A stretch of DNA of 64,000 nt from Sipunculus nudus (lineage: Eukaryota > Annelida > Sipuncula > Golfingiida > Sipunculidae): the NCBI GenBank assembly GCA_026874595.1, contig CM049307.1, forward strand, positions 8,023,579-8,087,578, given 5' to 3'. Both the position numbers and the translations under genes were made by a program. This document shows positions 26,045-38,439 of the stretch, in pieces. Below the pieces are notes generated by a model. The model saw only the letters and a program-made list of their open reading frames with translations, ran no database searches and was not told where the DNA came from. Within the stretch, counting starts at the first letter, position 1, and every line of letters begins with the position of its first letter.

Positions 26045-28205
26045 ACATAGTGCAGATGGGAATCTAGTTGAGTTCGGAACTAACTAGTTAAGATTGGAAT
26101 TCAAAAGTCAAAATATTGAGACTGTATTCCTATCTAAAATGGTTATAACTTCCAGTTGTGATGGGAATTAATTCTCATCTAAAAAGTTGAGATGAGAATT
26201 CATATCTCAGCTAGGTGACATTTGAATATTCCAATGTACGTTGGTTAACATTGAGTTATCCAAAAGTGAACCAGTTTACTTTGGGATATCCTGAAATACA
26301 CTATTTCACTTAGGAATATCTCAATATTAAAGTTTAAATGTATTTTTTCCTATTTCTGTTAAGTGTACACAGGATTACCTTCTGGTTATCTGTGAGTGTA
26401 GTGTAAGGGTGACAATTACAGAACCAACCTCACTACATTGAACCAGCCAAGTAAAAGTTCAGATATTAAAACTGGATATTTCTTGGCACCGCAGGTGCCA
26501 TAGTATCCCCAGACAATTTATCCCCCCTCCCTTTAAGAACAGGCCCCCCATCTTCAGCAACAATTAATATCAGACCACACTCATAGAAAAGGTCACTCTC
26601 ATAGAAAAGGTCATGACCCCAATTTCAATATACATCATCCCCTAACCCATGTCTATGTATATGCATAATATGAAAGAAATTTGTCCATTAGTTTTTGACT
26701 TATAATGCTCACAGTACTGTTAAGTGGCAATGATGGGGTATTAAACGGCACGAAAACAAGTAAAAGAATAACAGGTGGCGCTATCAGTTTCTGGTACATG
26801 ACAACACTATCCAAGATCTTCGGTCAAGTTGATTTTTGGACCAATCAATGGATTCCTTATTGAGATATTAATGATTTTGTGTGATTTTCACCATATATGG
26901 CAATATTCAAGGTCAAGGCCATTCTCATAGGAAAGGTCATGACCCCAATTTTAATATACATCATCCCATAACCCATATCTATGTATATGCATAATATGAA
27001 AGAAATCTGTCCATTAGTTTTTGACTTATAATGCTCACAGTACTGTTAAGTGGCTGATGGGGTATTAAACAGCACGAAAACAAGTAAAGATTAATAGGGG
27101 GCGCCACCAGTTTCTAGAACATGACCACCGTATCCATGATCTTCCATCAACTTGATTTTGGGAGCAATTTATGCATCCCTTATTGAGAAATTAAAGATTT
27201 TGTGTGATTTTCACCAAAATTGGACCTATTCAAGGTCAAAGACACTCTCAAAGTCAAGGTTATGACCTCATTTTAAACAGGCATTGTCCTCTCACCCATA
27301 TCTATACATATACCAAGTTTAGTAAAGATCCGTGAAATATTTTATTGAGTTATGGCGCCAACAAGATTTAAATGCGGCGGCGGCGGGGGGACCAGTATGA
27401 AAACATAGTATCCCCCGACTTTGTCTGGGGATACAATTAAAATATACATAAATAATGGAATGAAACATTAGGAAATGTATATTTTATTCTATGTATTCCA
27501 ATATTCTATATTCCATAACTAATAAAGTTTCATAGAGTAAAAAGCTTGTAAGCCTTCTCTCCTAAATACAGCATTAGTTAAAACAACATCTGTTATAGTT
27601 ATCAAGCTGTAACCATATAAAAACAAATTTGTTCTTGTTTTACTGAAATTTGGCATTAATTGAAGAACATCCACTTTAGCTACAGAGACCATTCCTAGGG
27701 ATAAATTTTTTTATTACAGTAACATATGAACTGAAGGGTAACAAGGTCATACAGTACATTTTTTATTCAACTGGAGAACGGAGACTGCAGAGCATAAACA
27801 ACAATGAACAACTGTAACTTCAGTTTTATTTTAAACCAGATTAGATAATGCCACAATATCATAAATTTACAAATTCATTATAATAGTAACAAAATACTAT
27901 CCTTTTATCAGTAAAGTAATTAAAAAAATATTTGTTATTAAGTGTAAAACAATGAAACATTTGACTTGTTTAGATATTCCATCGTTTAGATATTCCAAAG
28001 TAAACTAGTGTTTTTCAGGATATCCAAAATTTAACTGGTTTACTTCTGGTTATCCCAAAGTTAACTTAACTGGTGTATATTGGGATATTCCAGTGACTAT
28101 TACCATCTCAACTTTTTAGATGGGAATTCCCATCTCAACTGTTTGACTTTGGAATTCCCATCTCCACTAGGTGAGTCACGAACTCAACTGGATTCCTATT
28201 TACAC
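26045..28205. mobile_element. Long inverted-repeat element interrupted by P2 copy C
   Basis: The left arm 26045-26325 is the imperfect inverse of the right arm 27965-28205. Matching blocks include atctagttgagttcg against cgaactcaactggat, the aaaaagttgagatg block, and tttgggatatcctgaa against ttcaggatatcc. The interior contains the whole of P2 copy C (26470-27436) plus an element-specific segment near 27545-27600 (gccttctctcctaaatacag) that recurs at 29045. It is non-coding. Confidence 0.65.
26470..27436 (+). mobile_element. Pearl/HINE-like element P2, copy C (nested, short core)
   Basis: The 5' end actggatatttcttggcacc and the 3' GTATCCCC/GGGGATAC hairpin match copies A and B. The 287-bp core units are missing. 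Instead the 3' region (tggcaatattcaaggtcaag onward) is partly duplicated as two units of about 310 bp. The GGC tract is short and worn (27375-27390). It is more diverged than A and B. Confidence 0.75.
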
Positions 28206-28289
28206 TGTGACATACATGTACACATATCCTTAACATACACACACAATATAAAAGTTCTTTTCATCTTTCAAAATAAACTAAAATACAAA

Positions 28290-28735
28290 ATAGCATAAAA
28301 TAGTAAAAACAGTTACCAGCACATTGAATGGATATTTCTGCATACTGTCAACTGCTTTGTACTTGCCTGTATGCAAGTACAATATTACTTATGTTTGTTT
28401 TAATGTACATTTTTTTCTAATTTGATATTGCTTAACTAAGGATAACAATGCATTTTTATTTCAGAACCTTAATTTTCCTTTTTCTTACTTCTTTAGCATT
28501 TTTTTTAGTAATGAAGTTTAACATTTAATATTCACACATTCCATAGATTTTATGGAAGTACAAACTGTATTTTTACAAAGTCAAAGTACATCCATAGGTT
28601 ATACAGTTTACTAAATGATTTTATAAATCCCTACAGCCAGGTTGATCAGTTGCCATATAAATGTACCACTGTTATAACAAGGCCTATTAAACACAGCCTA
28701 CCTCTGGTTATTCCTTAAACATCATATTAAATAAG
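28290..28735. repeat. Dispersed repeat, copy 1 (partner at 38440-38890)
   Basis: About 430 bp shared with 38440-38890 in the same orientation. Shared blocks include atttctgcatactgtca, gtacttgcctgtatgcaagt, ctaatttgatattgct and ccactgttataacaaggcct. The block contains a palindrome, gtacttgc-ctgtat-gcaagtac. No coding potential is visible. Confidence 0.8.
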
Positions 28736-29140
28736 TTGAGATGGGAATTAATTCTCATCTAAACAGTTGAGATGGGAACCCAAATCTCAACTAGGTGACA
28801 TTTGAATATTCCAATGTACATCAGTTAACATTATGTGTAGCAATTCCATAACTAATTTGTAATCACAATCAAATTCTAAACTATACAGTATGCCCCATTC
28901 ACAATAAATATAAACTAAAATTTAACACTCGAGGATCTATTTAACACTGATAAGCACATCAAATGTAGAAATAATGTTTTATAGAGTAAATCTGTAAGCT
29001 TTACATGTTTAATGATAATTCTAAGGTTAAAAAGCTCCTAAGCCTTCCCTCCTAAATACAGCATTAGTTAAAACAACATCCGTTATAGTTATCAAGCTAG
29101 TGTATTTCAAGATATCCCAAATTTAACTGGTTTACTTCTT
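28736..29140. repeat. Degenerate second copy of the 26045 inverted-repeat element
   Basis: 28736-28830 repeats the left arm of the 26045 element (gaattaattctcatctaaa, ctaggtgacatttgaatat). 29040-29140 repeats its interior and a fragment of the right arm (cctaaatacagcattagtta, aatttaactggtttacttct). It is a shortened, internally deleted relative. Confidence 0.6.
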
Positions 29141-30238
29141 GTAATATAATGTACACATATCCTTAACGTATACACACAATATTAAAGTTTTTTTTCATCC
29201 TTCAAAATAAATTAATGTAAAATATATGAATAAAGAACATAGGATCCTTCAAACCTTGATAAATCAGTGACTAATATACTACAATATGTATACTAGGATT
29301 TTAATTTGCTGTAACACTAACCTTTAGGCTGTTGTACCACAGAAACACTATCTAGCCTCTGCCTGTTCCCTAAACAGAATGTCTCTAGTGCAAAGGTTAC
29401 TATTGTCTTGCAGTTTCTGTGTTAATTGTATATACACCCCAGTGTTTATATATGCACAACCCAAAAAAATCTGACATCTCCCCCAGAAATAATTGCTTAT
29501 TTTGAGACAATGACACCACATGACTCCCCAAAACCTAATCCTTTTAATGTCTGAACGGTTGGTGACTGTGAGCTGACGTTGATGTCTGAACCATCCATGA
29601 GTGTGAGCTGAATCTGATGTTTTTCTCCTGGTATCATCCTCTTATGATCCCTGATCAGTTTACATTACCTGGCCCCCAGCACTATCTATATGACCCGCAC
29701 CTGACATAGACTGGTGCCAGCTCTCTTTTTCTTTGTTTTTTTTAAGGATACCATACCAATAGAATAAGAAAATTCATGACCATGTTTCCAGGTGTTTATG
29801 ATGACGAAATGCACACCTAAAGTGAACAAATGATTGATTTCTTTGTGACTTTTTTATCCACTATTGTAGTAGACATGATGTCTTGTTGTTTGTGCTGATA
29901 ATTTTTAAAACTCTACATAAGTGTAATATGTGACTGTGGTTGATCACAGTTGCTACAAATACTGAACCATAGAATGGACAGACAACACCGTTACTTCAAA
30001 TACTAAACAAAAGAACTCGCATTGACCTGTTTGCTTATAAACACTAATAAAATTAACCGTCCAGATTGCAATTAATTGAATGAAATGAGTCCAAATTTCA
30101 TTGTACATTTAGGACAAGTGCCCTGCTGAAGAGAGGTTAAAGTCCAAAACAATGAACTCCCAGTGAGGCTGTGAGTAGGACTTCCTGAAGTATTAGGATA
30201 TATCAAGTGCACAGGCTCAAAGTCTTACCTAAGAACAC
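29141..30238. other. Intronic stretch, nothing recognised
   Basis: AT-rich, with no clear repeats or exons. A GC-richer patch near 29460-29700 has no long frame. Confidence 0.4.
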
Positions 30239-30244
30239 ATGACT

Positions 30245-31545
30245 CATCAAATACCTCAAACCAATATTGCCTGGGAGTATCACAGCATTCAACTAACAAT
30301 ACCTCAGACCACTACTGACTGGGAGTATCACAGCATTCAACTTACGATACCTCAGACCACTACTGACTGGGAGTATCACAGCATTCAACTAACAATACCT
30401 CAGACCACTATTGACAGGGAGTATCACAGCATTCAACTTGCAATACCTCAGACTACTATTGACTGGGAGTATCACGGCATTCAACTTACGATACCTCAGA
30501 CCACTACTGACTGGGAGTATCACAGCATTCAACTAACAATACCTCAGACTACTACTGACTGGAAGTATCAGGGCATTCAACTTGCGATACCTCAGACCAA
30601 CACTGATTGGGAGTATCACGGCATTCAACTTACGATACCTCAGACCACCACTGACTGGGAGTATCAGGGCATTCAACTTGCGATACCTCAGACCACCACT
30701 GACTGGGAGTATCAGGGCATTCAACTTGCGATACCTCAGACCACCACTGACTGGGAGTATCAGGGCATTCAACTTGCGATACCTCAGACCACCACTGACT
30801 GGGAGTATCAGGGCATTCAACTTGCGATACCTCAGACCACCACTGACTGGGAGTATCAGGGCATTCAACTTGCGATACCTCGGACCACCACTGACTGGGA
30901 GTATCAGGGCATTCAACTTGCGATACCTCGGACCACCACTGACTGGGAGTATGAAGGCATTCAACTTGCGATACCTCGGACCACCACTGACTGGGAGTAT
31001 GAAGGCATTCAACTTGCGATAACTCGGACCACCACTGACTGGGAGTATCACGGCATTCAACTTACGATACCTCAGACCACCACAGACTGGGAGTATCAGG
31101 GCATTCAATTTACGATACCTCAGACCACCACTGACTGGGAGTATCAGGGCATTCAACTTACGACACCTCAGACCACCACTGACTGGGAGTATCAGGGCAT
31201 TCAACTTACATTACCTCAGACCACCACTGACTGGGAGTATCACGGCATTCAACTTACGATACCTCAGACCACTACTGACTGGGAGTATCACGGAATTCAA
31301 CTTACGATACCTCAGACCACCACTGACTGGGAGTATCACGGCATTCAACTTACGATACCTCAGACCACCACTGACTGGGAGTATCAGGGCATTCAACTTA
31401 CGATACCTCAGACCACCACTGACTGGGAGTATCAGGGCATTCAACTTACGATACCTCAGACCACTATTGACTGGGAGTATCACGGCATTCAACTTACAAT
31501 ACCTCAGACCACTACTTCCTGGGAGTATCACAGCATTCAACTTAG
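30245..31545 (+). repeat. 48-bp minisatellite, about 27 units, open for 453 codons
   Basis: The unit is 48 bp (contains gatacctcagaccaccactg followed by actgggagtatcagggcatt), i.e. 16 codons. The array therefore reads on the plus strand from ATG at 30239 to a stop at 31600 as about 27 copies of a peptide like IPQTTTDWEYQGIQLT. A second plus frame and a minus frame are also open for long distances, because the unit lacks stops in three frames. There is no signal peptide, no unique protein domain and no splice context, and the array sits antisense inside an intron. Variants cluster regionally (QLA in the middle, QLT at the ends), as expected from local repeat expansion. Most likely non-coding. 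Confidence 0.9.
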
Positions 31546-31600
31546 TCTTGCATCTGTAATGCTTTATCTTTCTGACTCTAGATTGTCCACTGATCTATGA

Positions 31601-34600
31601 ATTTCCAAATGAACTGATGTGTCTTGGTTCTTTGCTGCTAGTTTTACAATGGAATTATTGCTCTTACACTATGTAAATCACAGACTATGTGCTGGCTTAA
31701 TTATCTGTATATCATATCAAATCTTGTGATGTTAAATTCTTACAATGTCATCTTTTTCTTAAAAACACTTATATAAATGAATAACGTATGTCAAGAGGTG
31801 TCTTTTCTTACATTTTAATTGGCAGGAACAGAGTACTATGACAGGAAATTGATAAAATTCCTGTACTTCTCCTGTTCTTAAAAGTGCAAGGGAGCTGCCT
31901 CCATTAAGCCAAGAAGAAACAATTCTTTGCTTCTGATTACATAGCCAAAAAAAATTAGGTAAGGTAGGGCAAAAATACTATTTATTAAGAATTTTTTTTT
32001 GGACAAATTATTGAGTATTTTAGGTTTTATCATGGGAAATGTGAACATATTTATTCTATTTAAGGACAGCATATTTTTTCTACATGTTTATTAATAATAA
32101 TAAAAAAATAATGATAATAATTGAAAAATAATAATAAATAATGAAGACAACTTCCGTTTCTGTATTGTTTACAAATCCCTCCATAGATTATAAGGAAGTT
32201 CTAAACTTTGAGAATTAATGGTGAGGTGGAGATTTGACGATGAGTTCTATATATGCCGTATAATGCAGCTTGTATAAGATTTTAAGTGCGAATAAAACTA
32301 AATATTCATAACTAAATATTCATAATCCCTACCAAATCTATTCATATTTGCAGTTAAAGATTTATCTAAAGCTGTGTTTAGCGGCATGACCATTCAAATG
32401 AAACTCTCTCAGAATTCTTTGCTTCTCTGCCAATTTTCTGATTTTTGAAAATGACCGCCCTCGCAACAGGCGCATGTGAACAGACAACTGTAGGGCCAAA
32501 AAACGATCTTTTTTTGGGTTAAACAATTATAAATTACATCAATATATCAGGTATAAGTGAGAATATTTGTTAATATTCAATTATACTTTTTTTTGTTGTT
32601 TAATGTTTGGGATCGATTATATAATGTACAAATATGGGATTGTAGAATGATTGGTCAATACTTGTCTTCTTTTGCATGTGACTTTTTCTATAAAATATTA
32701 GTGTCACTGGGTTTTATTAGTCAGTCTCATAACCAGAAACAAAGAATTATTTTTCCTTGGCCATACATGCAGTAACCTTGGTGACAAGATGTATCACCTG
32801 TAACTCTTCGTTCCAAAAACAAAGATATGACTGCATGGAAATGGAGACCTGCTGTTTAAGCCCTGGCTAAGAAAAAATAATAAAATCCAATAATCCCAGA
32901 TAATATAAATCCCAAAGTACGCCAGATAAGTCAGGTCCACAAGCAGCAAATAATCAAGCAGAAATCACCAATGACAATAAAGAGACCAATTTTTTAACGG
33001 ATGTTTATCGTGAGCTTCCATTCTGTCTCAACCTCCTTGCAGAACCTTAGTCGCTAAGCTTCAAACTCCTTGTAGAACCGCGGTCCCTAAGCTGCCATAA
33101 CTCACAGCACCAATACTAGGTTAACTGCACAAGAAGCGCCACTTAACATCCAGACTCTCAGGGATCCTCCAGTAAAATGATTACCAAACCAACAAGGCAG
33201 AAACATATTACATTCCTCAATCCAAATTTTCAGGAAGTTTCCTCTTCATCACAGAAAGGAAATTTATCAAATCACTGGATTTTTTACTTGCACTGATAGC
33301 TTCATGTTTATCAGTGCATCTAGTTGCCTGATGATGGTAACAATTTAATTTGTTATTGATTTTCAAGTCCTCACGAATCTCCTGTGAATTTTTGCCTTAC
33401 ATCTAGCAAACTTTTTAAAACCTGGCAGACTAGTCGTCATGACTCCCTTCAATAAATCTTCAGCAGGTGATATTTTGGTAATTAATCTGTGGATCCTGAA
33501 TTGGTTTATATAACAACTCAGTGGGGATAAAATCATGGGCAGGTGTGTTCATTACAGCAATTCATTGTTATTAATTAATTAATTGTTAGGATATTTAGAA
33601 GAGAGAAATATGGCCAAAAAATATTTTTCTGAGACATTTATTACAAGCTGAATATATGTAGTTAGTGCTTGACTAACAGTAGCCATGTTTGTAAAGTATA
33701 TGCAAAATTCATAAAACACAAATTAAATGTGAGACCACTTTACAACTGTCACTCATAGAAAACTCTGTACTATCAACCATCAACATAAAATACACAAATT
33801 ACTGGCAGTCCATTTTTCAAGAAAAAAATTTTAACAAATAATTATTTTACACAAACAATTGTTTAACTCTTACTCTCAGCCTATTTTAAATCTTCCTTTA
33901 CCATTTAAAAGGTTATATATAAATAAGAACTGATGCCATTTTAATACATTACAAAAAATATAAATCTTTTTCTCAAATCTCTTTCTTTCTCCTGGTTAGG
34001 ATCATATCATATATAAATACTTACACTATTAAACTTGGATAAACCATGGTTATTACAGGGTGCATTCATCAAACCATGTATTTATTAAATTCTATGACTG
34101 ATGGCAATAGATGTATAGTCAAATATATAGTGCTAGATTAACTTGCTGTGCAAGTATTATCGTATATTAACTGAGCCCTTCATATTAACATAAATGTTGA
34201 TGACAAATGGTGTGAGGGCAATTGATTTTTTCTTCAGCAGGAACAGTTCTGACTGATAAAAACTCCTGCCACACATCTACTCAACAATTGGATTATCACC
34301 AGATGGTTTTGTGTATCTTTCAGATAAATATAGCATTCATTCAGGTAAACAAAGGCTCTGTATATATTAAATTATTAACAGGCAGCGAGTATACTTAAAC
34401 TGATCTCTCTAGTGCAAGGAAAATGCTATAGCAGCCGGGTCAGTAAATTCCCAGGTTGCTCGGCAGGTACAAAGCTACAGAACATACTCAAAGGCTGTAC
34501 GGACACTGTCCTACACATTGGTCGATCTAACATTGATATAATGAGGCCTACATAAATACGGCTTTGATCTGCCTATTTTAATACACAGGCAGTAATTTTT

Positions 34601-35399
34601 TCAATGCCACACTGCTCAGAGACTCTCTTTAGACTATTTATAAAGGTACTTCACTCGAACATTAATACATGAACAGCAGACTAACATAAGCCACTACCAC
34701 GTACCAGAGGGTTGGTCCAGGCTCATGAACTCTCAATAAACAATGCCCCCCTGTCAAATTCATTTTTGGTTCTCTCTCTCATATGATCTGGAACTCCTGT
34801 CTGAACATCTGACATGAACATCCATGACTGAAAGGAAACCAATGCCTATCTAGATTTTTTTCTGCCCTATTTGAAATTATTAATTTTTTTCTTGCTCTTT
34901 GGAACAATATTAATTCTGTTAAAAATGGTTCCTTAGCTGATTAAGTTAAACATATAAAATTGAAGTCTTACACTAAACACATTTCTTTAGGATATATCCT
35001 ATAAACCATCAAATTCAGGCAAGGTACTTTCCAAATTCTAACCTCACCACATTGATATTATTAAAATTTAAGCAATTTTTATCAAACAATTAATAGCTTA
35101 GACGTCTCTCCTGAAAGACATATAATACTTTCACATTTTTTTTACATAACTGTCAGTTTTCTAATTTTATTATGTGTGCCAGAATGGACTTTCATATAAT
35201 AAAAATATATATGAACGCAGACATTTGATTCAAACCAGGTTTGAAGCTAGCACAGAATTGTTTTATCTCACCAACTTTTACATGTATACACAGTATAATA
35301 TTTTCATCTAAATAACAGGTCACTGGAAAAAATAAATCATTTTTCCTTTATGTTTAAAGTAAAACCATAGTAGAACCAAAACTTTATCAAATTAAAAAC
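31601..35399. other. Intronic stretch, nothing recognised
   Basis: About 3.8 kb of AT-rich sequence. A patch at 32980-33180 is slightly GC-richer but has no open frame with splice sites. There is no tandem array. Confidence 0.4.
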
Positions 35400-35790
35400 C
35401 AGCTTTTGTGGCTCAGGGGTAGACACAAAACTCAAAGCCGGGAGATTGTGAGTTCAAATCTCAGCCAAGGCGGAGAGATTTTTCATAGCCCACACCCAGG
35501 GTGAGCACTCAGCAGGCTTAAAGGGAAGGCACTGCCCAAGGCTGTGTTTCACTCACAAACGAGTGCGCCTTTCGGGGGTACCTTGGTGGTATGACCCAGC
35601 AATGGGGATGATCACGCACCCAGGTCTTCAGGTGCAGTAGTCATTGGGCCTGGTTGCTGCCAGGATATAAAATGAGAGGAAGTGTGTGATACTGCCCTGT
35701 CATGTAGTCTGAAACCTGAATGGAATTCTGCAGATGTACATATACGTAGAGGTGGTTACCTCCACCCAAAAAAAAATTAATTAAAAAAAA
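35400..35790 (+). mobile_element. tRNA-derived SINE
   Basis: The first 75 bp resemble a tRNA promoter region: an A-box-like tggctcaggggtag (35409-35422) and a B-box-like gagttcaaatc (35450-35460), about 28 bp apart, as in RNA polymerase III promoters. A GC-richer body of about 290 bp follows. The 3' end is an A-rich tail with aaaaaaaaattaattaaaaa. Flanking aattaaaaac (35390) and aattaaaac (35799) may be a target-site duplication. The family is not named, and the central domain was not matched to a known SINE superfamily. Confidence 0.75.
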
Positions 35791-36054
35791 ATTGTTCTAA
35801 TTAAAACTATGAACATAATTAACAGAAACCATAAAGCAAATTAAATTTTAGTTTTATATACATTATGTGTAATAAAAAAAAAATTCTTTAGTTAGAAATT
35901 TGTTAGAATAACCCTTTATATATAATTTAAGTCAGGTAAACATATCAATATATTTTCTATACCTTAACATGTCAATAACTAAGAATTTTGTATTTTTTAA
36001 AGTTATTCAAGAAAACAAAGATAGAACATTAAGCAGAGTAGCCTGTGTGAAATG

Positions 36055-37045
36055 AATGTGGTTCACTGTCAAATGAGCTGTATGTGGTTCACTTTGTCAA
36101 GTGAACTGGACGTGGTTCACTTTGTCAAGTGAACTGTACATAGTTCACTGTCAAGTGATCTGAACATGCATGGTTCGATCTGTCAAGTGAACTGTACATG
36201 GTACACTCTGTCAAGTGAATTGGACATGGTTCACTCTGTCAAGTGACCTGTACATGGTTCACTCTGTCAAGTGAACTGTACATGGTTCACTCTGTCAAGT
36301 GAACTGTACATGGTCCACTCTGTCAAGTGAATTGGACATGGTTCACTCTGTCAAGTGAACTGTACATGGTACACTCTGTCAAGTGAATTGGACATGGTTC
36401 ACTCTGTCAAGTGACCTGTACATGGTTCACTCTGTCAAGTGACCTGTACATGGTTCACTCTGTCAAGTGAACTGTACATGGTTCACTCTGTCAAGTGAAC
36501 TGTACATGGTTCACTCTGTCAAGTGAACTGTACATGGTCCACTCTGTCAAGTGAATTGGACATGGTTCACTCTGTCAAGTGAACTGTACATGGTACACTC
36601 TGTCAAGTGAATTGGACATGGTTCACTCTGTCAAGTGACCTGTAAATGGTTCACTCTGTCAAGTGAACTGTACATGGTTCACTCTGTCAAGTGAACTGTA
36701 CATGGTACACTCTGTCAAGTGAACTGTACATGGTTCACTCTGTCAAGTGAACTGTACATGGTACACTCTGCCAAGTGAATTGGACATGGTTCACTCTGTC
36801 AAGTGACCTGTACATGGTTCACTCTGTCAAGTGACCTGTACATGGTTCACTCTGTCAAGTGACCTGTACATGGTTCACTCTGTCAAGTGAACTGTACATG
36901 GTACACTCTGTCAAGTGAACTGTACATGGTTCACTCTGTCAAGTGAACTGTACATGGTCCACTCTGTCAAGTGAATTGGACGTGGTCCACTCTGTCAAGT
37001 GAATTGGACGTGGTCCACTCTGTCAAGTGAACTGTACATGATTCA
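36055..37045. repeat. 28-bp satellite, about 35 units
   Basis: The unit contains tacatggttcactctgtcaa followed by gtgaactg, 28 bp. Variants are ggttcac/ggtacac/ggtccac and gaactgtac/gaattggac/gacctgtac. Ordered groups of variants recur (for example 224 bp = eight units between 36311 and 36535), showing block duplication. No long frame exists, because 28 is not divisible by three. Confidence 0.97.
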
Positions 37046-37134
37046 CACTGTAGTGGCCAGGTGAAGAAAAACAGCCATATCCACATTATGATACATAAGA
37101 TATAATAATATCAGGATTTTCTTAACAGATTAAA

Positions 37135-38316
37135 ACTAGATGTGTCAGAACGACACGAATGCCCCCGCCTGGGGCAAATTAGAAACATTTGTAAAATTTT
37201 GAAAAATTTTTTAAGTTCAGGAGGTGTCGTATGGTCAAAAGTAGGTCAACAAGGGCAAAATGCAAACTCGATCTGTAACGGGTCATTATCAAGCAACACA
37301 CCAAAAATCATGCCAGTATATGCAGGCATTGTGAAAAAAAGTCCATACATGTGCATTTTCCATAAAAATTTCTGTCTTTCATGAAATTTTTTATGTTTAG
37401 GAGCTGTAAAACAATCAAAAGTAGGTCAACCAGGACGAAACGCGAACTCGATCTGTAACTGTCATTATCTGCCCACATATAAAAAATCAGGGTGGTATCT
37501 GCAGGCATTGAGGAAAAAAAGTCAGTACATATGCATTTGTTATGAAAATTTCTATTTTTCATGAAACTTTCTATGTTCAGGAGCAGTCAAATGGTCAAAA
37601 AGTAAGTCAACTGGGACAAAACAAGAACTCGATCTGTAACTGGTCATTATCTGCCTACACACCAAAAATCAGGCCCGTATCTGCAGGCACTGCGAAAAAA
37701 GTCCATATATGTGCACTTTTTTATGAAATTTTCTATGTTAGAGCACCGTCAAATGGTCAAAAGTAGGTCAACTGGGACAAAACGTGAACTCGATCTGTAA
37801 CTGGTCATTATCTGCCCACACACAAAAAATCAGGCCAATATCTGCAGGTATTGCGAAGAAAAGTCTGTACAAGTGTATTTGTCATGAAAATTTATATTTA
37901 ACATGAAATTTTCTATGTTCAGGAGCCGTAAAACAATCAAAAGTAGGTCAACTGGGACGAAACACGAACTCGATCTGTAACTGGTCAATATCTGCCCACA
38001 CACCAAAAATCGGCCAATATCTGCAGGCATTGCGAAAAAAAAGTCCGTACATGTGTATTTGTCATGAAATTTCTATTTTTCATGAAATTTTTTAAGTTTA
38101 GGAGCCGTAAAACGGTCAAAAGTAGGTCAACCGGGACAAAACGCGAACTCGATCTGTAACTGGTCTATATCTGCCCACACACCAAAAATCAGGCCAATAT
38201 CTGCAGGCATTGCGAAAAAAAGTCCGTACAACTGTTTGATTTCGGAAGGACGGAAGGACGGAATGACGGACATGGGTAAAACTATATGCCCCGGCCACTT
38301 TGTGGCGGGGGCATAA
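37135..38316 (+). mobile_element. Pearl/HINE-like element P3
   Basis: It starts at ACTAGA (37135), then a hairpin GTGTC-agaac-GACAC (37142-37156) and the arm atgcccccgcc (37159-37169). Six core units of about 180 bp follow (37170-38225), each with a tcaaaagtaggtcaac block. A ggacggaaggacggaatgac tract (ACGG type) precedes the 3' hairpin. There atgccccggccac (38286-38298) pairs with gtggcgggggcat (38302-38314), with one mismatch and a ttt loop. No protein is encoded; the short ORFs are repeat by-products. Confidence 0.8.
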
Positions 38317-38439
38317 AAATACCTGAAGATAAAAATCTGATGACTTTACAGGAACCCTTTTAAAATGCCTCGTACTTTTAGTTTTGAAGTTTTGATACCC
38401 TAATGTTTCTTCAATATGGATGTCAATCAAAATCACTAA

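Noticed and set aside
35401-35473. A functional tRNA gene
   Set aside because: The A- and B-box-like parts are present, but the segment continues into a long body with an A-rich tail and acceptor-stem pairing is not evident, so a SINE head fits better.
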